A stretch of 64,000 bases of DNA, from positions 21,524,765 through 21,588,764 of the forward strand of contig NC_066322.1 of the NCBI RefSeq assembly GCF_022539315.1, in the 5' to 3' direction. The translations under genes and the position numbers were made by a program. The notes under the pieces were generated by a model that had not been told where the DNA came from, searched no databases, and worked only from the letters and a program-made list of their open reading frames with translations. This document shows, one piece after another, positions 40,361-53,300 of the stretch (positions within the stretch are counted from its first letter, which is position 1; each line of letters starts with the position of its first letter). The stretch comes from Serinus canaria (lineage: Eukaryota; Chordata; Aves; Passeriformes; Fringillidae).

Positions 40361-40386
<26 letters not shown>
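40361..40386 (+). repeat. Poly-A tract, 26 bases
   Basis: Uninterrupted run of 26 A. The preceding 300 bases do not resemble a processed gene copy, so it is listed as a simple repeat. Confidence 0.9.
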
Positions 40387-40390
<4 letters not shown>

Positions 40391-43300
40391 AATACATAGT
40401 ATTACTATTGTTTCTTAAGTTTTATTCTAAAAAGTGATAAAATGCTGGCAACATACATTATTAGCAAGAACTGCTCATTTTTCCCATACCAAGCTCAGGC
40501 TGATATACCAACTTGGTAATGTAATCTCACTCCCCAGATCAGCATAAAATACTTGCACATCCTCTTTCTGCCTTATAGCAAGTGTTACTTCCTACACTTA
40601 GTACGTTAGGAAATATCACAGAAGATGAAACTTCATGCAACAATTATTTAGCAAGAGTCTCTGTCTGTTTTTGTCTTCTTCTCATAAATAGATCCTCTTT
40701 AGAGTTCATGAGATTCTGTGTTAAAATACAGAGGCATTATTTAAAATTTGTTTTGATGCAAACCAAAAATAAAGTGCTGGTTCCTAGAACCAAGTCAGTC
40801 TGTCAAACCTACAACCTGGTAAACAAAATGTAAGGTTTTTCCTTGAGACAAAGCTATGCTGAGCAATCAATCTCATTTTAGTTTCATATCCCAGCTTAAT
40901 TTTCAGTTTACTGAGGTTCAGAAAGTTGCTCCACTCTGATCAACAGACACACATTCTGGAGGGGTGAATTTTTTGAGAGACTTTACCCACTCTATCAGCA
41001 CATTGTCATTTTAGGGGAAGGAGACCATGGAAAAATACAGATTCACAAATTTTTCAAAAAAAAAGCAAATAACATGTTCGTTTTCCTTTCCTTCTTCTAC
41101 TGTAAACAGGAATAAATTAAATACAGATGATAGCAAACAAAACATGACCTGCCTGCCACCCACTGTCCCTAATCAAAGAATCCCTGGTGCTATTCCTTGC
41201 TCTCAGAACCTTCCCTTCTCCAAACTTCCCACATCAGTCTTAAAAAAAATCCTGAAATGTCTGAGTACTCTTCACAGAGAGTTCACCTTCTTGAATCATG
41301 AATCTGTAGGGTCAGACTTACATTCACTCTCTTCTAGCTGGAAATACCTTTCACATACTGCTACAATTTTTGGGCACCAAAATACCAGTCCTGAGGAAAA
41401 CAAGCTCCAAGCATATTTTTGCATGAGGAACATGAGCAGGGTGAGAAAAGAGAAGTTCAAAAACAAGGTGGGAAGAGCTTTTCTCTGCTGCTTCCACAAT
41501 GGCCTCTGCTCTACTCCAAGAGGTAACAGGAAGTAGAAAAAGTAGTTTTGAGAAAGCCTGGGTTGCATACATGTCCTAGCTCATGTTAGACAGTTGAGCA
41601 GCTGAAAATGTACATATTCTTTGTATAACCATGGGGTCTCTCTGAAGATCATGCATCTATTCTTAATTACCTATTTTAAATAGTTCTATGCTTTCATTAA
41701 CATTCAGACTAATTAAGGGGCAAAATAGTTTGGTTTTCATGATCTGCAATAGTTAAATTTTGTGAAACCAGTTTTATAAGTTATCTACCAATCATCCAAA
41801 CCACCTACAACCATTAGACAAACAAGTAAGAGCTCAAAAGGAAAAACAAAACCCCAAAGTTCAAATAGATTATTTATCTTGAATCCCAACAAATACCCAC
41901 TTAAACTACTGACAGTACTTTTTATTTGTAAAATATGTATGTAGCTGAAAGAAGTTTTGTTTAACTGCAACATCAGATATGTTTAATAACTTTACTGTTG
42001 GGAAAGGTCACTAGCAGCGTTTTTCAAGACTGTCAGATTAAGACTATTAGACCAAATAAAGCTATAGCTGAAAAACAATAAAAATTTTCTGACTGCTGCT
42101 TCTTGTTCTTGCCTCAACTTGGCCTGTGAATCAGCTTTTCAAGCTGGTTTCACTTTGTGGTTCCTGTATGATAATTACCAAAGCCCAGAAATGGTGCAGA
42201 GCTGTAAAAAATTCATAACTGAGGAACTGAATAGAACCTTCTTTTCCAGCTAAGTGAAATTCCAGCTACACCAGTGAAGCTATAATTTCATTTATGTTGT
42301 CTCTGGTAGCTCTCTTTGCAGATGGACTTTCTGGACATCAGCTAAGGCATTTTAATGCAGCCCACTGTGGGTCCCTGAAGTAAGGAATACTCTGGGAGCT
42401 GAAAACAGCAGTGTTGATATCCCAGCCCTCAATCCCCAACCTCAGTTTAACATACTGAAACACCTGAGGTGAGTGCATGCCTTCTTATCTTTGGATTGTT
42501 TGGATGAAAGGATTGATCCTTTGGGGACAACCTATCTGATATCTCAGCTTTCATTCTGTACATCAGAGGTACCAAGCTCCTTTTCACCAATCTGTCTGTC
42601 ACAGGTGCCAGCACTTTCTTACTGAAAGCAGAAAAGTACAGAGACAGATAAATACCATGCATATTCTCATCTAAAGACTATATTACAGATTTGGCAAAAC
42701 TTTGAGAGACAGATGCCTCAGGTTTTCCTCAACTGATAAGCTGCTTTCTTAGCTCTTGTCATGATACACAGGGTGATTTGAAGTTTGCACTGAACTAAAG
42801 CACACTTGACACTGAATCCCAGGTGCTGCAGGACCTACAAACCCTGCTCTGGGACAGGGGAGATGTTGCAGAAGTGTGCAGACGTTCGAAGTTCTGTCCA
42901 GTCCAAGTGCTGAGAGCACATCTCTCACTCTTCCTGGCCCCTGGCTGCTCTTTCAGCTTGTCAATACCTCCCTTTTGACATGATAGGACTTTTGTATGGA
43001 GCAAAATTATCCACTACAAAGCCCTCCCAAAAACCCTTTTGGGCAGCACCTTTGATGGGATGCATTTTGTGTTTCAGTGTATCTTGTACTTCAATCACAT
43101 ATTTTAATCTACCTGTGGTATACACTGTTACCAGTATCTCTTCCTCCCCTTACCTGCTGAAGAGTAAGGTTGAGTTTCCTCTGTTTAAAAAGATACAGCT
43201 GTCACTTTATGGCCATTTCTGCAGGGTTATGTGGAATAATTTGAACACTTTCATCACTGATGATGTACACTGGTAGTTGTGTTGCCCTTCTCCAAAGCTG

Positions 43301-46300
43301 GGGACGAGCACTGACAGAGGCTTTCTTTTCTCCCCAGCTGTCCCTGGACATAGCAGTGCTCAGAGAAAGGCACCCTTTGGCAGCCAGCCCTGTGCAGCAC
43401 ACTTGTGTTCTGGCAGAACAATGCAATTGTGAGTGGGAGGGAAGGAGAGGAGAGGGAAGAGGAGAGCAGAGAAGAAAAGCAGATCATGGAGCAAGAAGAG
43501 GTGGTCACTGAGAGCTCTGCATATGCAAGTAGGATGCTGGTACAAATCTGAGCAGAGAAAGAACAGACACCGGTACAATGCAATGTGCTTTTACTACACC
43601 CAGCTCCACCTAGATGTCAGGCTTCTGTGCTCTACCCTCAGCTCCACAGGCATTTGTGAAGTCCCAAGAAGTGTTCCAAAAGGGCAATGATCCACAGGAT
43701 TCTCAGTGTATCTCCAGGTACATACATGTATATGAGTATGAAAGGATGGATGAAGTTGCTGAATAGTTGCCATTTTTCTATGGAAGGGTTGTCAGGCAAA
43801 GAGGATCCTTTAAATGTTTTGTGTTCCATGCTGCACAAAAACCTTTGAGCATATACTTGTTTCAAGCAGCTCATACCAACCAGCTCAGCAAAGGTCATGT
43901 TCAAATTTGCTGCTAAAATTAATGTCAATAGCATTTAAAGGGTCTCTTCTTGAAAGCTTTTAGCTCTAAGAACCAGAGCAAATATATATCTAGCAAGAGA
44001 CACGGCAACTTAGATTTATAACCCGACCTTGAATTATGGGTAAGTATTTTATAACATTCCAGATTTACGATTTTGTTTCCTGGAGACCCTGACTGTAAAA
44101 ATGAGGCTGGACTTAAAGAAGAAGTACACTTCTGGTTTTCTTAACAAGGTGTCCTTGAGCTGTATCATCTCATAACATAAACCAGACAATCTTTTAAGAA
44201 ATCTAAGTTCTTCCTTAATTGTCTCATAGCTAAAGGCTTTAAAACCAAGATGAGCTATGCACTTCCTCACATCCACAGATGCAGAGACACTGAGCAAAAT
44301 TCTAGCTTTTATTATGCAAATTTCTTGAGAGTATGATATTCTTTTTCTCCATATCCAAATTTTACAAGTACCTTTTGTAGCATACACAATCTTTGCATCA
44401 TAACATTTCCAAATTTTCAAATTTATATCAAGAAAAATATCCATTCTTAGCTTCAATAAAAATTCAGAGATAAATGCTTTACAGTCTTATGGACTCACTT
44501 TTTCAGTGATGTGTAAACAGACCACTTGTCCTGCAATCATTAAAATTTTCTAGAACAGGATTTCACTACAGAAAACTCAAATCTAACTGTTATTCACTTG
44601 ACAGCTTAAACTGATAATAACACATATGCTTATACTTAATTCTTCCTTCTGTTTAGGAGTCAAGACCAAAACCTACCTTTAAGTTACTGCATTATTTTCT
44701 GTTACAGTTTTTCACTCCTCACTCATCTTACAAAAATAGAGGGAATGGGAGCACAGAATAAAGAAGCAGAGAAAGCAGCTTCAAAAATTGGAAGTTTACT
44801 TTACAGTTACTTCCCCCTTCCTGGTTTTCAGGAGTAACTATAAACAAAGCTCAGATTTTATTTTATTCTTTTCTTCAAAGAGTTGCTGGGAATAGAATTC
44901 AAATTATCAGAGGTTCCCTTTCTCATTTAGGGCCACTGACTGACCCTAAGAAATATGTATTGAGGCATTACATGTATTTGTTTGAAATACTTGATATTGA
45001 AATTCAAACAGTTCTTCAAGCAGAATTTCCTAACAAGAAGGATTTGTGACAGGGAGGCTACAAGATTTACTTTGAAGAAAGAAAATGTGTGTTTAAGAGA
45101 CCCTTGAACCTTCAAAAGAACACCTCCTTCAAAAGGCCCCACCTCACAGCTATAAGGGATTTCCAGAAGTTAATGATTTACATAAAGTGGAAAGACTTGC
45201 AAACTGTACAAGGCAATTACTCAAAACAGTGGTGGAGTATTAAACAAAATGGTCCCCATTTTCCTTGGGGTTTTTTTCAAAAAAATACATTATTTCTTTC
45301 ACCTACACTAAAACTATAGAACAAATCCTATAGTTCTTTCTAAAAAAAAAAAACAATTTTACAGACTTCCTGCTGGTCTTAGGTGGAAAGAAATTAAATA
45401 CTCAGTGAGGTGAAGGACAGAAAGAAAAAGAACTTGAAAATACAGTCCATATGAAAGAAAATCTGTATTTATAATGAACCAAATAAACACTAAAAACCTA
45501 TTACCATGTATTTGAGCAGCTTTTTCTGACATTTATATGACTAAACCTATGTCTCTTTAGACACATATATTTGCTTGCATATTCATGCACCATTCCACAC
45601 AGAGCTATCCAGATGAGAAGCCTATCCCATCCTTCTTAGTTTTAGTTAGAATACATTGAAACCAACACACTCTTTGCTATCATCAGCTAAGGCTTCCCTG
45701 AGATAGGACTCCATGGTGTCTTATGCTTTAAATCAGCTTTGTGAACTCACTAAAATGATATTTCAGGAAGAGAGGGGTAGAACAGCCAGAAGACAGAAAT
45801 AAGCAGCAGGTCTAGCTAGGTAGTTCAAAGTGATCAATGCATTTATTTTGTTGGGGGTTTTTTATTGATTTTAAAAAGAATTTTCCCCTTCTAGTTTATG
45901 AACAACTTTTGCCTTCTGAATCCCACCTTTATGTTTCTCCTTATCTCTGGAATCATCCTGAAGATGTTTCAGAGAGCGGGCTAGATACTGAAAATTATTT
46001 TTGCAACAGAGTAAGACTGGTAGAGTTTTTCATCAACATTGCTGTGGACATGATGCATGAGCACATGCTCACACCAACCACCACACATCTAATGAAGATT
46101 CTTCCCTGATTCCTAACTGCCCAGTATCAACTGAAGAAAGATCCCACACTGCAAAACATGGTAGAATGAGTGTCTGGTGTTTTTGTTTGGGAGCTCTCTA
46201 GACTTCATCAAAGAAATCTCTTCCCGCTGAACACTGAAGAATCATTCAGCCTACATACAATAATATATTTTAATCTGGCAATGCTTGTCCATGTGGTAAG

Positions 46301-49300
46301 AACATCCAAGAAGTCAGATAAGACTACTCAATATCTAAATTCATTTCCATTCACCTCCTTCAGTAACAGGGAATCTATATTTAAATAAAAAATTGTATTC
46401 ATTTTTGAAACTATCTCAAATAATTCAAATAATGACCATCAATCAGTTCCCAATAAATCAATCACTCTGACTGATTGCTTGAAACTCTTTAAAATCACGT
46501 TGTATATTTGAAGGGGAAAAAATATAAAAATATTTTTCTCTACACATTCACCATAATCTATCTCCATTGAGCAACTTTCTGAACATCATTAAATTGAAAA
46601 TTAAGCTGAGATATCAGACTAAAATGAGGTTCAGATTGCTCAGTTATCTTTGTTTGAAGGAAAAACCTTAATTTTTGTATGCTCAGCATACAAAGCTATG
46701 AAAGAATAAAGGTTCTGTAGATGCAAAAACTACTTATTTGACCAGAAAGATTACAGTCACAAGCATCTCCTAATTATTCTCAGCATAATTAACAAGATAG
46801 CTCTGAAATTCTGGGACTCTGAAGTGACATTGTTTCTTCTAGACACTTAGATGGTGAATTCTGAAATTTTAAAAGCGAAGCAAAGGCTTCAATTGATGCC
46901 ATTCTGGATCCTATTTCGTATTCACATGGGAGTCTGAAACACTTCTGCTGTGAAACATTCTTTTTAATATGAGGGTTTCCTCCAAACACAGGGCCTACTG
47001 CCACCTCAGCTACTACTAAAATGAACTTTCAGAGTCTGTGTAATCACTGTAGTAAATGCAATGACATCTTCAAGCCATTCCCCAGTACTTAGACTTTGCT
47101 CTGCTGGACTTTTAAAGCCTGCTGCTGTATGGTTGCTGTGCAGAGCCTGTGATTCAGTAACATGACTGAAAACCATGAGCCTGAAAACATTTAACTGAGC
47201 TCTGGGTGATTACAGATGAAGAAATACAGCCCATAAGGCCTCTCAATTTCCCCACATGGATATTAGTGCAAGCGAGAGCAACTCTAACAGTTACAGCCTA
47301 GATGCATGTGGAGTTTTCCTTCTTTATATGCCTTGAACAAACCTTAAAAATGAAACCTCAACAGTTTTTCCCCATTGCTACCTGCAGCTGTTAGACAAGC
47401 AGAGAGACATCATGGGGTACAGGAAAGGACTGAGTCACTTCTGTATCCTCTCTAGGCCAGGGCACAGACAAGGCTGTCCACAGACTGCAGTAGAGGCCCT
47501 GTCATGCCACAGCACTCATGGCTGTTGACCCTGGGGGCTGAGGATGCCTCTTTGCTGCTGCCTCAGGGGTCAAGCAAACTGCTGGTAGGTGTGGAACTAA
47601 ACCACTTTCATTTTTGAGTAGGAATCAATGTGTTCAAAACATGTTCCTGCAGAGAACTCTGGGGGTTTTCCTTGCAAAATTATTATTTAGGTCAGTTTTT
47701 TAAAACAAACAGGTTCTTTGACAAGGTAGGCTGCAAAGCTGCTATGAAGATTTATAAGCCAAATAACAGGATAACACACACCTAACCACAGGCATAAGCA
47801 TATTTTCACACAAACCTTTGATTTGTTGGTAGCAAGCTTATCAGATACTGTCTGAGAAAGGGGAAAGTTCCCACAGCCAAGTCATCCCTTTATATATTTA
47901 ACCTGCAAACTTAAAACCAGCAAAATTTTATATAGAGGAAGTCAAGGTTACTGTAAAGAGTCAGGTTTCTGAACTTACCGTCAGCTCCCCTCCTACCCGT
48001 TAATTCACATACCTATTGACACAGGTTTCTATGCTGTAGAGCCTTGTTATTTCTTCAGTATCATCACTGCTTATAACAACAGGTGTTTCACATACTGCAG
48101 AGCTGCAAAAACAGAAATGTGAGAGATTCGGAAGAAAACACTGACATCAAAGATATTACAATAAGAGGGGGTAATTTATACCTGGAAATTTCAAGGAAAT
48201 TATAGTGCTTTACCAGTAATGCTTCAGAGCAGTCCCCAGGGTAGCAGCACACATTCCTGTTGGGGTTTTTTCCTGGAGGATATGGGACATAATATGCACA
48301 TTATGAAAAATATATCAACCTGTTGCTATTACAGTCAGTTTGCACAACATCCCCACTTGACACTGTAGCACAACATTTATTTGACATATGCAGGTGAGCC
48401 CCTGCACCTCACTGAAGCTCGCAAAGTGAAAGCCTTGTCTTTTCATCACCATGTCTGTCCCTCTTCTTCCCATATGGGATTCATTAAAAATATGGCTGTA
48501 GGAGCGAGCAAAAGGGCTGGAGTGCTACACCTGCAGCTGGGAGCAGAAACCTGCCTGAATGTCAGACTCAGCATGAGGCCCTGAGCAGCTGCTGGCATGG
48601 GCAAAATGCAGGAACGGCTGCTCATACTGTCACGGCTTATTTCATAAAAGCAGAGCTGGTTTTGTTCTGAAGGTGAAGAGGAGTCAAGTGGCCAGAAAGA
48701 GGCAGAAAAAGAGTATTTTCTGAGACTCTCAGTACTTTGCATACAGTATTCACCCCCTATCTCGAAAGGGGGAGAAGTGAAATGCACAGATGAACTGCTG
48801 TAATGTTGTGGATTCTGGGACACAAGTCTACAATCATCTCTGCTATTAAGAGGAAGATCTCAGGTGGCTTGGAAGGGAAAGATCCAGTAGGGTACACTGA
48901 CAGAATAAAAGCTATTACTTCTTAGGCCTTTACTAAAGAATTTCAATGGATTTAATTTAATTTCAAGAGTGTTTTGAGAGCCAAGACTGTGTAGCCTTTT
49001 ATGAAGGGTTACCATACCCATAAGCATGAAGCCTCTTTTTTTAATGTAGCTTTTGAGGTTTTTCAAAGCAATGACTTTTTCTTCTATTACAGCCTATGCC
49101 ATGCTCTGTGAGAAAGGTTTAATCCATGCTGCTTCTGCCATTACCCATACCGTCAAAAAAGAGCAGTGCAAATATTCACAATATCCTCAGACAGAAATAG
49201 ACAGACTACTTTTGTGCTTTCATAGTAGCCTAATTTAATTTTTTTTCAAAAAAAAAAAAAATCCAGACATTTATTTCAAAGATAAAAAGGGCAGCTGCTC

Positions 49301-49659
49301 AGAATTGCCAAATTTATAATAATTTGCCTTTATTTTTGATTCCAGCAGCTCCTATCAGACCACATATTTACTAGAGCAAACTTTTCATATTAACTGCATA
49401 TAAATGAAGTTCCATTTCACATTAAAAAATATTGATTTTTCAAAGTTATTCAGCTCGTTGTTGTTATGACTTCGAAATAGCACAGATAGCAGTGAGGCTC
49501 CCCTTTAAACGCTGTGTGATAGCAAAAATCCTGTGGCTCTCTGTAGAGCCAGAAAATATTCCCTGGGATAGACAAGGATCTTCCAAAATGTTCTTCTGTA
49601 AAATCTTTGTTCCTCTTTGTTCTCCCAGACAAAGTTTGACCCCTAGAACTTTTGTGCCA

Positions 49660-50320
49660 TAACCACAGAAATACAGAGCCGACTCCCCGCGCAGGAGCTG
49701 TGAGGGAGGCCCACAGGGAGCTCTCCCACGGTGGCCCACGCTCCACGGCTCACCGTTGTAAGCATAATTGTTGTCAGAAATGCACCTTTTCAGTCTATTG
49801 CACTTCCAGGACAACGACACCAACCACCTCTGACCTATCTTTGGATCACCACTCCTGTTACTTCCCATCCCACGCCAAGGAGAATTTCAAAAAAGCCCGG
49901 GCTGAAGCACGGTTCGGAGCCGAGCCTGGTCCTTCCGCAGGGAGGTGTTGTGAGGGCCCCGCTCGCCTGCGGCGGCTCCCGCAGCTCCGCTCCCACCCCG
50001 CTCCCAGCGCCGGCAGCCCGGCCCGGCCCCGGCTCTGGCTGCCTTCCCTGCGCGCTCCTCCCCAGCAGGACAGGCCAAGGCTGCCTTCCCTGCCCGCTCC
50101 TCCCCAGCAGGACAGGCCAAGGCTGCCTTCCCTGCCCGCTCCTCCCCAGCAGGACAGCCCCAGGCTGCCTTTCCTGCCCGCTCCTGCCCAGCGGCCCGGC
50201 CCCGGGAGGAGCCAAGCGGAAAGGGCTCCCCGGGCAGGGGAAGGCGAGCGGGAGGTGCAGCCACGGCCCCGCACGCAGCCCTGTGGGCAGCCGGGTTCCG
50301 GACGTGTTTAACACGCTGTA
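49660..50320. promoter_or_regulatory. CpG-island-like GC-rich block, possible promoter
   Basis: Against AT-rich surroundings this block of about 650 bp is strongly GC-rich with many CpG dinucleotides, such as GCCGAGCC, CGGCGGCTCCCGC and GCGAGCGGGAGG. It contains a 42-bp minisatellite. Open frames of 190-220 codons run on both strands (for example 49652-50311 plus and 49835-50413 minus). This is what high GC does by removing stop codons, and neither product resembles a known family. The block lies about 17 kb upstream of PTPRC and 6.3 kb upstream of ATP6V1G3. It could start a non-coding RNA or a distal first exon. A possible minus-strand donor, GTGAGC, lies at about 49750-49755. Confidence 0.6.
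50037..50204 (+). repeat. 42-bp GC-rich minisatellite, four units
   Basis: Units start at 50037, 50079, 50121 and 50163 and share GGCTGCCTTCCCTGCCCGCT followed by CCTCCCCAGCAGGACAG. The first three are nearly identical and the fourth has diverged. The period is 14 codons, so both strands encode 14-residue repeats in open frames. Confidence 0.93.
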
Positions 50321-53300
50321 GTGGTGCTTAGCTTCACATGCTCTGCCGGTGCTGGCAAGTGGAGTGTTTGAAAGAAAAGCAGAACTAATCGTGAATTCTG
50401 ACCTTCTTTTCAAGCCTGTAAGAGGCTCTACCTTAAATCACACAGAGATCCTCACCAGCAGAATTACCTTCTGCAAAGGGAAACCCAAGGCCCTATAAGC
50501 TACCAAGAGGATGGCAAAAAAAGGAAAAAAAAAGAAAGCGTTTCCACTTTTTTTGCACAAAGGCTTGACAATAAAAATCTTTCCCTCTCTAAAATGAGGA
50601 ACTGCCTGAGACAAGACTCACTACTCTCACAGCCACGTGACAAGCAAGAGAAACAAGGAACAGAAATACCAGAGACGTGATGTAAAGTGGTGGATAGGCT
50701 AAAATTAGTTAATGTTCTGATTTCTTTTATGAAGGGAAGATAAGTTCTATTTTTATTTTTTAATTACATCAAAAATCCTGGAGGTCAGTGGAAAGTGGTA
50801 GTGTTTAGGAGCACTAATTAAAAATTGATTTTACAAAGTAAGGAGAAAAACACCCCATTCACCTTCAGAATTGTATCAGGAAAATTTACAGAGTACCTTA
50901 GCTAAAGCAACTTCTACTCTAGTCTTAAGGGAAAGGTTGCCAGTATTTCTCATTTTTTCCACCTCATCTTTTCTTTCTTACCTTTCCAAATAAACTTTCC
51001 TTCTTCCTATTGAGGTATTAATACTTTCACTACAAGAAAGGAAATTCTTACTCCTTTTTCTCACTTTTAGTTTAACCTGGTGTTGCACAGAGCTGGAATG
51101 AAATACAATGAAAAGACTGAGTAGAAAATTAAGATTTTGTTAGAAGTTAGAAAATTGATTAAACAACCTTAAGCTATACAGAAAGCAACAGCACCTAAGT
51201 ACAATGCAGAGGACCACAGATTCAGCTCCTCTAGGCTGCAAAGTTGAACCATTTTCTTTCTGGTATCTTTGTTGATCTTGTCAAGTCTAAATTGAGACAG
51301 AGCTGAACTTTTCTGATATAGTACACTCAGTTTTCTTCAAGTGAATGTTGAACTGTGACACAGATATGAGTTGCTGGTTAGCCTACACAGTTCAAAATAT
51401 ACTTACATGGCTCTCCACTTCCCCTCCCTGCCTGCCTGCGTGCACAAATACACTGGTGACGTTACAAACTTCTTTTGGGAAAGGCAGCAATGTGAAGAAT
51501 CATAGAGAGGATATAATAAAGAATATAATAAGGGAAGAGGCACTGTCATGGTGCAGAAGAATGGGAAAGAAGACAGCAAATAGCTGCACTGGGGAAAGAA
51601 AAAAAAAAACTCCTTAAAATGAAGCTGTGTGCTGAGGCTGGGGTTAATTGCTTCATCGCAACCTGCACCTTGCCAGCTTGCAACTAAATCTGTGCTGATA
51701 GCACACCAGTGTCGGAGGTGTTGCTGAATGGGGCTTGCAGGGTGTCAGGGCTTTCCCTGCTCCTCAGCTCTGTGCCCCACGGGGCTGGCAGGAGGCTGGG
51801 AGCGGGCACAGCCAGGACAGCACCACGGGCTGCCCAGAGGGGTGCTGGGTGTCACATAGTGCCAGCTCAGCCACAGAACTGGGTACTCCCTCTTTGGAGG
51901 CTCACTAGGCACTGGTCTGCTTGTGGGAGGTCAGAGGTGACTTCTTTTTGGTCAGTTTGTGTCCTCCTACCCTTTTTCCTCCTTTTTAAAACTGCTTTTA
52001 TACCGTGACGCACACATTTTCTCACCATTGCTCTTCTGATTCTCTCCCCCATGCCACTGTGGGGGAGTCTGTGATCTGCTGGCTGGGGATTTGCTGGCTG
52101 AGGTGATCACACCATAAACTGAGAATAGGAAATAACCATAATGACAGTGAAATTATAAATTAGGCTGGAAGTTGCAGACACAGAAACTATGGCTTTTTTC
52201 CTGCTGCATTTTCTTTTGCACTTTTTTAAAATTAATATTTGCTCTAGCTGAATTATCACATGAGTAGTGAGACTGTAAAAAAAAAGGACACTTAAGAATT
52301 AAAAAAGTGTCTTTTCTCCTGGGTGTTGAAGAGATCTTTAGGAAAAGTAATTAAATATACAGCTCACACTGGCAGTCTCTAAATGTGAAACCCCCTATAG
52401 CTGCAAAAAAAATTACTTCCATTAAGACACACGCTACATTCAGGAAAAAATATGAGCTGGTTTAAAGTAAGTGTTCAATATAGGGTCATCAGAGTGCTAT
52501 ACCAGCTGAAGCTGGGGCTGTTTTGCAGACTTGGCCAGCAGTCAATAAGCTCACCCAGACAGTGTGGCAGCAAGCTGCCTCTAGCAATATTTTAATATTT
52601 ATTCATCTTTGCATACCTTTTTGTTCACATATTTTTCAGGCTGATGGGTGAAATTCAGGCTGCTGAAGTCAGCTGTGGTGATGTCATCAGAGTCAAACTG
52701 TCAGTGTTAGAAAATGGCTGCTGCAAGAATCTTAGCTTGCAGACATAATTATAACTTCAGTACAAAGTTAATAACTTTTTATTCTAATGTAAGCAAACAG
52801 GGGTTTTGAATTCAGAGAGAAAAAGCCAGGATTTTCAGATATGTGTGATGATTTTTATGGCATACTTACCAATTTGTGTACAAAGACCTTTTGCTATTGA
52901 CGCTAACAGGAGCCCATCTCTCTTTCTCAGCATGACAGATCCTACTGCATCAGAGGGTGCTCTATTTTCAGGAGGAACAGTCCCCACTGTGCTGCAGGAA
53001 GCCATGCAGGTGTGCACCTGGCTTTTCCTCACTTAGGCCTTTCTAGAGCAACGAAACAAAAGGCACTCAGACCCATCAAAGCACCGAGGCAGCTGCCCTG
53101 CCTGGCACACTGCTGATCTTAAGGCTTTATCAGTGAATCAATGTTGCTGTTCCGAAGCTGCAGCCTGAGCCGAGTGTGCTACTTAGCAGTCATAGCAGCT
53201 CATTTGGAAAGAATTCGGTTCCTAATTATAAAAAAAAAGAGATTTCAAAAGTGTTTGCCTTGGGAAGTACAGCCACAGACACAATGCATGGGAGACCTTC

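Larger units (their letters stand above)
32918..49650. other. Shared upstream region, PTPRC-proximal part (no gene recognised)
   Basis: The non-coding first exon and promoter of PTPRC should lie at the left end of this stretch, upstream of 32917 on the minus strand, but I could not fix a donor or start site. The region also holds two CR1 tails, homopolymer runs, the 38.7-kb hairpin and a purine-rich tract near 43433-43495. The longest open frames are 41027-41536 (+, 169 codons) and 44049-44456 (-, 135 codons). Neither resembles a known family. The rest is unremarkable AT-rich sequence. Confidence 0.6.

Noticed and set aside
40361..40386. Poly-A as the tail of a processed pseudogene
   Set aside because: The preceding sequence shows no coding remnant and no flanking duplication was found.
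41027..41536. 169-codon plus-strand open frame
   Set aside because: No recognisable domain, no signal peptide and no neighbouring splice or promoter context; consistent with chance in a 64-kb window.
49652..50413. Long overlapping open frames on both strands (up to 219 codons)
   Set aside because: High GC and a 42-bp repeat in multiples of three remove stops on both strands. The products are low-complexity Pro-, Arg- and Gly-rich and match no family I know.
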